Below are positions 1 through 8,356 of a DNA stretch of 64,000 nt, in pieces. Position 1 is the first letter of the stretch. Each line of letters begins with the position of its first letter. The stretch is taken from assembly GCF_963669205.1 (NCBI RefSeq), contig NZ_OY769915.1, positions 93,501 through 157,500 of the forward strand. Direction: 5' to 3'. The notes beneath the pieces were generated by a model that was given only the letters and a program-made list of their open reading frames with translations, did no database searches and was not told where the DNA came from. The position numbers and the translations under genes are program-made. This stretch comes from an uncultured Roseibium sp. GTDB lineage: Bacteria > Pseudomonadota > Alphaproteobacteria > Rhizobiales > Stappiaceae.

Positions 1-50
1 AGCATGAGGACCGCGACGGCAAAGCGCCTCGGCATATGCCATGTTTTCAT
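1..50 (-). CDS. Possible N-terminus of a protein running off the left edge
   Basis: Reading leftwards from an ATG at 50, the frame stays open to the window edge and encodes about 16 residues: basic, then hydrophobic (MKTWHMPRRFAVAVLML), like the start of a signal peptide or membrane segment. It follows the cytochrome c'-type gene by 21 nt on the same strand, so it could be the next gene of that operon, for example a cytochrome partner. No good Shine-Dalgarno site is visible. Too little is present to name it. Confidence 0.3.
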   Translation of the reverse strand, partial: MKTWHMPRRFAVAVLM

Positions 51-71
51 GGTTGCGCCATTCGGGTTTGT

Positions 72-542
72 CTATTCCGCTTCCCGGAATTTCGTGTGGC
101 AATCCTTGCAGGCACCGCCGATGGCGCCGATATTCGCGCGCACGGCATCGACGCCGTCACCGGCAACGTCGCTCATGGCGACCGCCGCCGCTGCAAGTTT
201 CTTGTTGATCTCGGCGCTTTCCGGATAAGTCGACCAGGCTTCGACCTTTGCGCGTGTCTTTCCGGGCAGGGCTGTGCTGTCGGATCCCTGAGGCCAGGCC
301 GAGCCCATGTTCATGGTCGCCATGATCTTGATATTTTCCGCCGCGATCTGGGCGGCTTCGGCGTTATATTCGATATCCCCTTTTGCCATTGCGCCCAACT
401 GGCCCAGGTTCCAGGCATAAAGGGCCATGACCGCCTTGCGCGCCTTGATGGCGTTGTCGAAATGTCCGTCTGCGACGGACGTGCCCATACCGGCAGTGAA
501 GACGAATACGAGCGAGCAGAAAACCTTCAATCCGTTTTTCAT
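72..542 (-). CDS. Cytochrome c' (class II) family protein
   Basis: The 156-residue protein has a signal peptide (residues about 1-25, ending VADG), so it is periplasmic. A single CxxCH haem site, CKDCH, sits at residues 145-149, very near the C-terminus. This is the layout of class II cytochromes c' and c556, four-helix bundles with a C-terminal haem. Cytochromes c' bind NO and CO at the haem, whereas six-coordinate c556 types carry electrons; sequence alone does not decide between them. It is divergent from a LysR gene (gap 543-639), a likely regulator. A second gene may follow at the window edge. Confidence 0.85.
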   Translation of the reverse strand: MKNGLKVFCSLVFVFTAGMGTSVADGHFDNAIKARKAVMALYAWNLGQLGAMAKGDIEYNAEAAQIAAENIKIMATMNMGSAWPQGSDSTALPGKTRAKVEAWSTYPESAEINKKLAAAAVAMSDVAGDGVDAVRANIGAIGGACKDCHTKFREAE

Positions 543-639
543 CAGCCTCTCCTCTCATGTGCAGAATTGAACACCAGATAAGTCTCATGATCTAATGCGC
601 CGATAAATTCTCTAAATTGCGACAAAAGGCTGTGCGCAG

Positions 640-1527
640 ATGCACAAACTCAGATGGGATGATCTCCAATATGTCCACGCGGTTGCCGAGCAGGGATCGC
701 TTTCGGCGGCCTCGCGCGCGCTCGGTGTGAACCACGCGACCGTCCTGAGGCGGATCGCGCTCCTCGAAGCGTCCTGCGAGGTCAAGCTGTTCGACAGACA
801 GAAAGACGGGTATCGGCTCCGGCCCGAAGGCCGGGCGCTTCTGGCTTCGCTCAAGCTCATGGACCACGCCTCCGCCAGGATCAGGAGAAGTCTGGATTCG
901 ACCGCGAAGGGCATCGAAGGCACATTCCGGCTCGCCACGACGGACACGATTGCCTGCCTGCTTCTGCCCGACCATCTGGAAAACCTTCGGCGGGTGCACC
1001 CGAACGTCAAGATCGAGGTTGCCGTTTCGAACGATCCGATCGACCTGTCGCTTTCGGGTGCCGAGATCCTTGTGCGGCCCGGCCCGGATCTGCCTTCGGA
1101 GCTGAGCGGTCTCAAGATCGGAACTGTTGAATTCGGCGTCTTCGGCTCTCCGGATTATCTTGCCCGCACCGGGGACCTGCCTGTGGGAGCGCACAAATGG
1201 CTGGGAACAGCCCCCGGTTTTGCAGGATCCACGGTGGGCGAATGGCAGCTTTCCAACGTCGAAAACCGGCGCGAGTTTTCCGCGGACAGTTTCCTCATGC
1301 TGGCAGCCCTGGCCGAGAGGGGGCTCGGCCTTGCCATGCTGCCCGTCTTTGTCGGGCAGAAATCCGGACGGCTTGTCGCGTTCGGCGACCGTGCCGGGTT
1401 GCCTTCAACCGGTCTTTGGGTGGCGACACACAAGGATTTCCGGCAGCAGCGGGACATCGAAGCATTGCTTGAATTCTTCGCCGGTGCCCTGCGCCGCGAC
1501 ACGCGGGAAGGCGCAGCGGTCTCGTGA
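640..1527 (+). CDS. LysR-family transcriptional regulator
   Basis: The 295-residue protein has an N-terminal winged helix-turn-helix (residues about 5-62, with the typical GSLSAASRALGVNHATVLRRI stretch split over recognition-helix positions) followed by a type 2 periplasmic-binding-like effector domain. Length is normal for the family. Starting RWDDLQYVHAVAEQGS, it belongs to the LysR group that regulates divergent neighbours, here the cytochrome c'-type gene 97 nt away. The effector is unknown. It ends 51 nt before a convergent methyltransferase gene. Confidence 0.9.
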   Translation: MHKLRWDDLQYVHAVAEQGSLSAASRALGVNHATVLRRIALLEASCEVKLFDRQKDGYRLRPEGRALLASLKLMDHASARIRRSLDSTAKGIEGTFRLATTDTIACLLLPDHLENLRRVHPNVKIEVAVSNDPIDLSLSGAEILVRPGPDLPSELSGLKIGTVEFGVFGSPDYLARTGDLPVGAHKWLGTAPGFAGSTVGEWQLSNVENRREFSADSFLMLAALAERGLGLAMLPVFVGQKSGRLVAFGDRAGLPSTGLWVATHKDFRQQRDIEALLEFFAGALRRDTREGAAVS

Positions 1528-1578
1528 CCGCACAAGCGCCACGGCGGAGCTGCGCGCGCACGGAAAGCCAATCCGGTT

Positions 1579-2463
1579 CTAGCCGAAACGCCGCGCAAGC
1601 TCTTGAATATGCGCAGGTCCTACTTCGCAGCAGCCGCCGACGATCGTCGCACCGGATGCGATCCAGCCGCCGACATGGTCCGCATAGGCATCCGGGGTCA
1701 GGTCGACACGGGACGTCAGTTTCGTCACCGCGCTGCCCGCACTCAGGAACGCCTTGCTGATCCCGGTGAACCCGTTGGCGTAACCGCCTGTCGGCAGGCC
1801 GGCTTCCTTCGTGGCTTTCAGTCCTGCGGTCACGGCTTCCGGTATGGAGCAGTTCAGCAGGATGGCCTGCGGGGACAGCGCGGCAACTTCGCGGACGGCA
1901 TCCGCGAGGCTCTCTCCCGAGCGCAGTTTCGTACCATCTCCATCGTCGACCGTAAGCCCGATCCAGACCGGTTTGCCGTGGCCGAGTGCGGCCGTGACAG
2001 CAGCCCTTGCCTGCTCAATCGAAGCAATCGTCTCAATCAGGTAGACATCGACAAAATCCGCCTGGATGCGGCAGATTTCAGCGTAAAGCTCGGTGGATTC
2101 CTCTTCCGGCGGGGCGCCGTCGTGGCTGTAGGACCAGCCCAGGGGTCCGACGGAGCCGACAACCGACCCGGAGCCGTGTGCGTCGCGCGAGCGGCAGGCG
2201 ATTTCGCACGCCTGTCGCTGCAACTCTTCGAACCGGTCTTCGATCCCGTTCGGGCGCAGTCGGTCGCGGTGGATCGCGTAAGTGTTCGCCGTTGCCACAT
2301 GCGCACCGGCGGTAAAATAGGAATCGTGGATCGCGCCGACGAGATCCGGCCGCTCCATCATGATCCGCGTCGACCAGAGCCCGGTGGGTTCCAGCCCGCT
2401 CAGGCGGACAAGCTCCTGGCCCATGCCGCCGTCGAGAATTGTTATCTTGTTCGTTTCCACCAC
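1579..2463 (-). CDS. Homocysteine S-methyltransferase family protein
   Basis: The 294-residue protein begins with ITILDGGMGQEL, the typical opening of the homocysteine S-methyltransferase (Hcy/MmuM/BHMT) TIM barrel. It carries the zinc-binding cysteines: one in the LLNCS segment and a pair in the C-terminal GGCCEVGP motif. The family moves a methyl group to homocysteine from S-methylmethionine, betaine or AdoMet; the donor cannot be told here. The frame opens with tandem GTG codons (2463 or 2460) and no strong ribosome site, so the exact start is uncertain. It is a single gene, convergent with the preceding LysR. Confidence 0.88.
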   Translation of the reverse strand: MVETNKITILDGGMGQELVRLSGLEPTGLWSTRIMMERPDLVGAIHDSYFTAGAHVATANTYAIHRDRLRPNGIEDRFEELQRQACEIACRSRDAHGSGSVVGSVGPLGWSYSHDGAPPEEESTELYAEICRIQADFVDVYLIETIASIEQARAAVTAALGHGKPVWIGLTVDDGDGTKLRSGESLADAVREVAALSPQAILLNCSIPEAVTAGLKATKEAGLPTGGYANGFTGISKAFLSAGSAVTKLTSRVDLTPDAYADHVGGWIASGATIVGGCCEVGPAHIQELARRFG

Positions 2464-2610
2464 TGCACCCGGATAATTGTTGGTTTTGTGTCCGATCCCG
2501 GGAACCGCAATACGGCCGGCCCCGTGTCCAAGCGTTCGGGGGTTATATCTCGCTATCGGGGCCTGACAAGATCAAGACCCGACGTTTTCAGGTCGCGATG
2601 CGTCTTCAGG

Positions 2611-3150
2611 TCATCCGTCCTGCACGGGCAGGGGATCGAGCATGTCCTCGAAGAACCACGCGGTCAGCTCGTTCCGGCTGGAAACGCCGGCTTTCCGGTA
2701 GACGGTGGACGCCTGCTGCCGAACCGTTTTCTCGCGCGTTTCCCTGAGCCCCGCGATTTCCCGGAATGAAAGACCCTTCAGCATTCCGATCACGACATCC
2801 TGTTCACTGGCGGTCAGGTTCCAGGCATCGAACTGCTTTTGCATGACCGCGCGGTACTGACCCGCAAGTTCAACCGAATTTGAGTCGAGCCGCGCCAGTC
2901 GGCCGCGCGCTTTTTCAAGCTGTCCGCTCAGCTCCGCGAGTGTTTTCTGCTGAGCATGGCGATCGTACAGAAAGGCGCCCAGCACGAGTGCGCTGATCAC
3001 GAGTCTTGCAAGATCGTCCCCCATGGACCCGAGCGTTTCGCCAGCCCGGAATTCGTTGAAGACTTCAACGACGCTTGTGGCAAACACGATCAGAACGAAC
3101 ACGGCAAAAAAGGTTCGCCAATTCCACAACGGCCCGTTCGTATCCAGCAT
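2611..3150 (-). CDS. Membrane-anchored LuxR-type (HTH) transcriptional regulator
   Basis: The chosen ATG at 3150 is preceded by AAAGGGA about 9 nt upstream and gives 179 residues starting MLDTNGPLWNWRTFFAV; the longer frame to 3249 lacks such a site. Two hydrophobic segments (about residues 10-32 and 45-62) predict a hairpin in the membrane, then a charged, probably coiled stretch (about 65-100) and a C-terminal LuxR/GerE helix-turn-helix (about 115-172: LTASEQDVVIGMLKGLSFREIAGLRE). It is divergent from the multicopper oxidase gene, its most likely target. No receiver or sensory domain is seen, so how it senses a signal is unknown. Confidence 0.8.
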   Translation of the reverse strand: MLDTNGPLWNWRTFFAVFVLIVFATSVVEVFNEFRAGETLGSMGDDLARLVISALVLGAFLYDRHAQQKTLAELSGQLEKARGRLARLDSNSVELAGQYRAVMQKQFDAWNLTASEQDVVIGMLKGLSFREIAGLRETREKTVRQQASTVYRKAGVSSRNELTAWFFEDMLDPLPVQDG

Positions 3151-3369
3151 GAAGTCGTTCCCTTTGTTGCGTGTCTTTGGCAGCCCGGCACCTGGTCGCG
3201 CCGTCCGAATTGACCCTATGTCCCATAGTCCTGACGGTCGATCCGGCATTTGTCCGATGGACGGATACCTGTGCGTTTCCCATTCACAAGTACATCGGGG
3301 GCCATGCGTGGTTTTGTTGTCGTTTACGGCAAGCGCCCCCTACCGGATTTTTTGAATTGGAGACCAGAT

Positions 3370-4890
3370 ATGTCGCTCACGTTTTCCCGGCGCCAGTTCC
3401 TCGCAGGCAGCCTTGCGCTCACAGGCACTTGCCTGGCAGGGCCGGCATGGTCGAACACGGCGCGCCCGCGGCTGACGATACCGCCTCTGGCAGATGGGAC
3501 GGACGGCGCGCCGCTGGATCTGACGATCCACACCGGCATGTGGTCTTTCAGGCCGGGTGTCCTGACACCGACGATCGGTGTCAACCAGGACTACCTGGGC
3601 CCGACCATTCGCACGCGGCGGAACACCGAGCTCACCCTCAACTACCACAACACATTGACCGAAGGCGTCTCCGTTCACGGGCACGGATTGCACGTTCCGG
3701 GGAACGTCGACGGCGGGCCGCAGCTGGAAATGCCGCCCGGCGAACGCTGGCAGCCGACCCTTTCGATCGTGCAGCCGGCCGCGACCTGCTGGTACCACTC
3801 CCACACACATGGCAGGACGGGAGACCAGGTCTATCGCGGTCTCGCGGGCATGATCATCATCGATGACGATGAGGCGGTCTCGAAGGAACTCCCGAACCGC
3901 CATGGTGTCGACGATCTTCCGGTGATCCTTCAGGACAGAACCTTCGATGCGGCGGGGCGGCTGGTCTATTCGCTGGAAGAGGCCGGGGAAGACGGCTGGT
4001 TCGGCGACACGGCCATCATCAACGGTGCCTTGTCGCCGGTCGCCGAGGTTCCCGCCGGCAAGGTCCGTCTTCGCCTTCTCAACGGCGCGAACGCGCGCTT
4101 TTACATTTTGGCATTCGCCGACAACCGGACCTTTCACAAGATTGCCAGCGATGGCGGCCTGCTGGAAGCGCCCGTGCCGATGACAACAATGGAAATGTCT
4201 CCCGGCGAACGGTGCGAGATCATCGTGGATCTGTCCGAAGACACCTCGGCTGAACTGCTGACATTCTTCGAAGACGATATAGATGAGGAAGGCGAGGGGA
4301 TCGTTTCCGGTCTCGTGGGTCTGCTGACCGGACCCGGTCAGTCAGCCCCGCGTGCCTCGCTGCTGTTGACGGTCGACCGGTCGCTGGTCGCGCATACCGC
4401 GCCCGTTCCCGAACGCCTGGCGACCATCGAGCGTCCGGACCCGGGCGAGATCACGAAAACGCGCGAATTCGTCCTGGAAATGGATCATGGCGAGAGCGAA
4501 AGCGCCCATGCGCAGGGCCACGGTGCACATGCGGGACATGCCATGACCATGACGATCAACGGGGCCGCGATGGACATGGGCGTCATCAACGAGCGTGTCG
4601 AGCGCGGTGTCTGGGAGCGCTGGCGCATCCGTTCCGATCAAGGTGCACACCCGTTCCATGTGCACGGCTGTTCGTTCCTGATCGAACAGATGGAGGGCGC
4701 GGCTGTGACCCCCGATCAGGCGGGCTGGAAGGACACAGTGGTGCTGGATGACGACGACTGGTCGGAAATTGTCGTCCGCTTCGATCACCTCGCAAGCGAA
4801 GAGTTCCCTTATATGTATCACTGCCACATTCTGGAACACGAAGATCAGGGCATGATGGGGCAGTTCACGGTTACCGACAGAACCGGCTGA
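3370..4890 (+). CDS. Multicopper oxidase, Tat-exported (CueO/laccase-like)
   Basis: The start at 3370 has GGAG 8-9 nt upstream and places a twin-arginine signal at the N-terminus (SRRQFLAGS, Arg7-Arg8), giving 506 residues. All four copper-ligand segments are present: HGHG with LHVPG, HSHTHG, HPFHVHG and HCHILEHEDQGMM, so type 1, 2 and 3 coppers should form. A His/Met-containing stretch (HAQGHGAHAGHAMTM) near residues 380-400 resembles the metal-binding inserts of CueO-type cuprous oxidases. Copper tolerance or phenol oxidation in the periplasm is likely. It is divergent from a membrane LuxR-type regulator. A short GC hairpin (4894-4914) separates it from convergent tcuB. Confidence 0.9.
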   Translation: MSLTFSRRQFLAGSLALTGTCLAGPAWSNTARPRLTIPPLADGTDGAPLDLTIHTGMWSFRPGVLTPTIGVNQDYLGPTIRTRRNTELTLNYHNTLTEGVSVHGHGLHVPGNVDGGPQLEMPPGERWQPTLSIVQPAATCWYHSHTHGRTGDQVYRGLAGMIIIDDDEAVSKELPNRHGVDDLPVILQDRTFDAAGRLVYSLEEAGEDGWFGDTAIINGALSPVAEVPAGKVRLRLLNGANARFYILAFADNRTFHKIASDGGLLEAPVPMTTMEMSPGERCEIIVDLSEDTSAELLTFFEDDIDEEGEGIVSGLVGLLTGPGQSAPRASLLLTVDRSLVAHTAPVPERLATIERPDPGEITKTREFVLEMDHGESESAHAQGHGAHAGHAMTMTINGAAMDMGVINERVERGVWERWRIRSDQGAHPFHVHGCSFLIEQMEGAAVTPDQAGWKDTVVLDDDDWSEIVVRFDHLASEEFPYMYHCHILEHEDQGMMGQFTVTDRTG

Positions 4891-4903
4891 GGCCGGCGGG
4901 TTT

Positions 4904-5971
4904 TTACCCCGCCGACTTCCGCTGTTCGTCGCGGATGAGGGCTGCAAGGCGGTAGAAGCCGTGGGCCATCTTGGTATAGGGCGTCAGCAGGAAGAAGCTG
5001 AGCACCGAGCCAAGGTGGACGGCCAGCAGCGCCGGCATGGCCCTCGTGCTGCCGAGTGCGTAAAGCGCAAGGCCGGACAGCGCGACCAGGAACAGGAGCA
5101 GGATGAAACCCATCTCGCCGCCCCAGGCGGACGCTGCGCCAAGGGACCGGTCCGCTTTCAGCTTCAGGGAAGCCAGCATGACCGTCCCGATCACCATCAG
5201 GACACCGCCCGGTATGCCCAGAAGCTTTGGCAGCGACCACAGCGGATAAGGCGCCGGCATGTCGAAAACGTAGTGAAGGAGCGTTCCGGCCGAGGTCGAG
5301 GCAAGGCAGAGCAGGAAGCCGTACATGACCGCCTGGTGCGCGTGACGGCGCGCCTGGCTGAACCGGTCTTCGTCTTCGAAATTGCAGCCGTCGCCGTGCC
5401 CGCCGGCGAGGTTCTTCATTTTTGCAGCGGACCCGAAGGCATCGACGATCTCCTTCAGCGTGATCGTCGTGCCGCCGGTCTCCTGCCAGTAGCGTCTGAG
5501 GCTGACCGCGATGCTTGCGAGTGGAAACAGGAAGGCCGGGAGGAATATCGCCACCATGGCGGAATGGGACAGAACGGCATAAAACCCTTCGCCACCGGCA
5601 GACCCGAGCGCGCGGAAAGCCACGAACAGAAGGGCAAACCCGAGGATCGTCGCGAGCGCGATCATCACGCCGCTTTTCTGGAAACGGCGCGCCAGCGGGG
5701 CAGGCCATGCAAAGCTCTCCCAGCTGTCCTGACGCACCTCCGCAAGCGCCTTCGGCAGATTAAGATCGAACTCGTGCGGTGCCGTGTACTGGCAGGCGTA
5801 ATAACAGCCCCGGCAGTTGTGGCAGAGATTGGCCAGCTGGGTCAGGTTGGCGTCGGTGAAGAAGCGTTCCTGGTGCAGGGCCGGAAAGACCGAGCAGTAG
5901 CCCTCGCAGTAGCGGCAGGCGTTGCAGATCTCCGCCTGGCGGCGGGCTTCCTGGAGCAGATCAGTTTGCAT
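4904..5971 (-). CDS. tcuB: Tricarballylate utilization protein TcuB (Fe-S / membrane electron carrier)
   Basis: The 355-residue protein has an N-terminal ferredoxin-like domain with two cysteine sets (Cys16, 19, 22, 26 and Cys50, 53, 56, 60) for two 4Fe-4S clusters. The C-terminal half has several membrane helices, as in TcuB/CitB proteins. In Salmonella TcuB reoxidises the FAD of TcuA and passes electrons to the quinone pool. Its ATG lies inside the last codons of tcuA (11-nt overlap), which implies translational coupling. Many relatives are annotated CitB. No TcuC-type citrate/tricarballylate permease is seen next to it. Confidence 0.9.
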   Translation of the reverse strand: MQTDLLQEARRQAEICNACRYCEGYCSVFPALHQERFFTDANLTQLANLCHNCRGCYYACQYTAPHEFDLNLPKALAEVRQDSWESFAWPAPLARRFQKSGVMIALATILGFALLFVAFRALGSAGGEGFYAVLSHSAMVAIFLPAFLFPLASIAVSLRRYWQETGGTTITLKEIVDAFGSAAKMKNLAGGHGDGCNFEDEDRFSQARRHAHQAVMYGFLLCLASTSAGTLLHYVFDMPAPYPLWSLPKLLGIPGGVLMVIGTVMLASLKLKADRSLGAASAWGGEMGFILLLFLVALSGLALYALGSTRAMPALLAVHLGSVLSFFLLTPYTKMAHGFYRLAALIRDEQRKSAG

Positions 5972-7345
5972 GATTGGCAGCCTCCCGGCCTGCGATGCGA
6001 CCGAACACGGTCCCGATGGTCATGCCGAAACCGGCGAGATAGCCCTGTCCGAGAATGGATCCGGCCATGGTTTCCCCGGCGGCCCAGAGGTTCGGACAGG
6101 ACCGCTTGCGGTGCTGCACTGGGCGTTCTCGTCCACTTTCAGGCCGAGATAGGTGAAGGTGACGCCGGTCTTCAGGCTGTAGCCGTAGAATGGCGGCTGG
6201 TCGATGGGGCGCGCCCAGTTGGTTTTGGGAATGTTGATCCCGGTTGTCTTGACACCATCCAGTTCGGTCGGATGAAAATTCGACGTATCGCCGCAGGCGG
6301 CGTTGAAGGTGGTGACCGTGTTGCGCAGCTTCTCGGGCGGCAGACCCATCTTCCCGGCAAGCTCTTCCAGCGTGTCCGCCTTGATCGGCGGGAAGACCGA
6401 CGGCATGAACAGCTCCAGTGACTTGGCGTCGATGATGACGTAGCCGATCTGGTCCGGCTGGTTGGCCACGAGACGTCCCCAGATCGCATAGCGCTTCGGC
6501 CAGACATCCTCGCCTTCGTCGTAGAAGCGGTCCGCCTCCTTGTTGACGACGATGGAAAACGGCACACAGTCCAACCTCGTGACGATGCCACCGTCGAATT
6601 TCGGTGCGCGGCCATCGATCGCGACCGCATGGCACTGGGTCGGGTCACCGACAGACTGGACGCCCTGATCGAGAAGATCCGCCAGGACGACGCCGCGGTT
6701 GTAGGGTGTGCCCCGGATGAGGAAGTTCTTTGCCGGTGGACCCCAGGCACGGGTGAGCCACTCGGTATCTGCCTGGAACCCGCCGGAGGCAACAATCACG
6801 GCGCTGGGCGTCAGCTCTTTTGCCTCGCCTTCATGCGTGTAATCGATCCGCACGATCCGGTCGCCGTCGAGCTCCAGATGCGTAACGTTGGCCTCGTAAA
6901 GGACCGAGACGCCGAGCTTCTCGGCGGTGCGGTAATAGGCGTTGACCAGCGACTTGCCGCCGCCCATGAAAAACGCGTTGGTACGCGCCAGCGAAAGTGT
7001 GCCGGACAGGGAAGGCTGGAAGCGGACGCCGTGCTCTTCCATCCATGGCAGGCATTCTTCGGAGGTGCGGATCGCCAGCCTTGCAAGCGTCTCGTCGGTC
7101 TTGCCGTCGGTGACTTTCAGAAGGTCGTCGAAATATTCGTCCTCGCTGTAGTCGTCGACCAGCGGACCGAGCGGGGCCGTGTGCATGCACCGGAAGTTTC
7201 TGGTGTGGCGGGAGTTGCCGCCCCGATAGGCCTTGGGCGCGGTTTCCAGAATGACGACGCTTGCGCCTTTTTCCGCGGCCGTCATGGCTGCGCACAGGGC
7301 GGCGTTGCCACCGCCGATAATGGCGATATCGTATGGGCTGCTCAT
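5961..7345 (-). CDS. tcuA: FAD-dependent tricarballylate dehydrogenase TcuA, frameshifted near the 3' end
   Basis: This flavoprotein would oxidise tricarballylate to cis-aconitate. It opens with a Rossmann motif (IAIIGGGNAALCAA, residues 7-20) and matches TcuA over about 420 residues. The uninterrupted frame then runs into foreign sequence (GPVRTSGPPGK) and stops at 6020. The genuine C-terminus (NLWAAGETMAGS, then GYLAGFGMTIGTVFGRIAG) lies in another frame and ends at a TGA at 5961-5963. Adding one G on the plus strand next to 6094-6095 restores GPVPNLWAAGE and a 461-residue protein. The intact overlap with tcuB supports the second frame as real. It is either a recent mutation or a sequencing error. 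Confidence 0.85.
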
Positions 7346-7406
7346 GATGCGTTTCCTCTCGGAAGCGTTTTATCAGTCGCCGGATTATTTTGACAATTGT
7401 TGGTTA

Positions 7407-7435
7407 TTGCATCATTGATGCAAGATGCGCATCAA
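7407..7435. promoter_or_regulatory. Interleaved LysR-type operator boxes at tcuA/tcuR
   Basis: A perfect inverted repeat TTGCATC-ATT-GATGCAA spans 7407-7423 and fits the T-N11-A rule of LysR sites. A second repeat, TTGATGC-N7-GCATCAA, overlaps it at 7415-7435 and covers the first codons of the LysR gene at 7425. Binding there would touch both the tcuA promoter and the regulator's own start, so autoregulation is likely. Confidence 0.6.
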
Positions 7436-8345
7436 TTTTGATTTCAACGATCTCGAGGCCTTTCTGGCCGTCATGGAGACAGCCTCGTTTCACCATGCCG
7501 CCGAGCGGCTGAGCCTTTCGCAATCGGCGATTACCCGCAGGATTCAGAAGCTGGAGGAAACACTTGGCTCCGTCCTGTTCGAGCGCACCACGCGTGCGGT
7601 CAGACCGACGCTTGCCGCCAAGCGATTGCAGGCGCGGGCCGAGGCGATGCTGGAAGGCGCAAGGGAGACAACCCTGGCCATGCGGGACGAAAGCGTCGCC
7701 TTTGCCCACCAGCGCGGCCTACTGGTGACAATCGCGATGATCCCGACCATGGTCACCCCCCTGCTGGCACCCGCGATCGGCCGGCTCCGGGAAAACGGCA
7801 CTTTTTCAAGGGTGCGGCTGCTGGATCGGGCCGCCAACGAAGTCGCGGAAGCCGTTTCGCAGGGAGAAGCCGATTTTGGCATCTGTTCCATCGGCTCGCT
7901 GGAAGCGAACACGCAGTTCGAGCCGCTGTTCGAGGACAGGATCGTCCTGACCCTGCCGCGCGATCATGCGCTTGCCGCGGCGTGCACTGTCGCATGGCCG
8001 GATCTTCAGGACGTGCCCTTGATCCTTCCGGCAAGAGGCACGGGCAATCGTCTCCTGATTGACGAGGCGATGGCCAGGAGCAGACTGTCGGCCCATTGGA
8101 CATATGAGGTCGGCCGCTCATCCACCGCCATGGATCTTGTCAGTGAAGGTGTCGGCGTTGCGTTGTTGCCGAGATCGGCGATGTATTCCGCCCAGGGCAA
8201 GATGCTGGCTTTCAGGAATCTGGGTGATCCGGTCGTGTCGCGCCCGGTCGGGATGCTGACCCGGAACGGGGTTGCCGGAAATCCGGTGACGGATGGGTTC
8301 AAGCAGGCCTTCCGGGACTTGTCGGAAGGCCTGAGAACGTCCTGA
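7425..8345 (+). CDS. LysR-family regulator, probable regulator of tcuAB (TcuR-like)
   Basis: The 306-residue protein has a LysR helix-turn-helix at residues about 5-65 (FHHAAERLSLSQSAITRRIQ) and a substrate-binding effector domain. It is divergent from tcuA with 79 nt between, the same arrangement as tcuR-tcuABC, so tricarballylate or a related tricarboxylate is a plausible effector. Overlapping inverted repeats cover its start codon. It is convergent with spoVR, 11 nt from that gene's stop. The target is inferred from position only. Confidence 0.85.
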   Translation: MRINFDFNDLEAFLAVMETASFHHAAERLSLSQSAITRRIQKLEETLGSVLFERTTRAVRPTLAAKRLQARAEAMLEGARETTLAMRDESVAFAHQRGLLVTIAMIPTMVTPLLAPAIGRLRENGTFSRVRLLDRAANEVAEAVSQGEADFGICSIGSLEANTQFEPLFEDRIVLTLPRDHALAAACTVAWPDLQDVPLILPARGTGNRLLIDEAMARSRLSAHWTYEVGRSSTAMDLVSEGVGVALLPRSAMYSAQGKMLAFRNLGDPVVSRPVGMLTRNGVAGNPVTDGFKQAFRDLSEGLRTS

Positions 8346-8356
8346 AAAGGTGGTGT

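Noticed and set aside
4894..4914. GC hairpin between the multicopper oxidase and tcuB as an intrinsic terminator
   Set aside because: The 7-bp stem has its T-run in the loop rather than after the stem, and it overlaps the tcuB stop; termination there is possible but unsupported.
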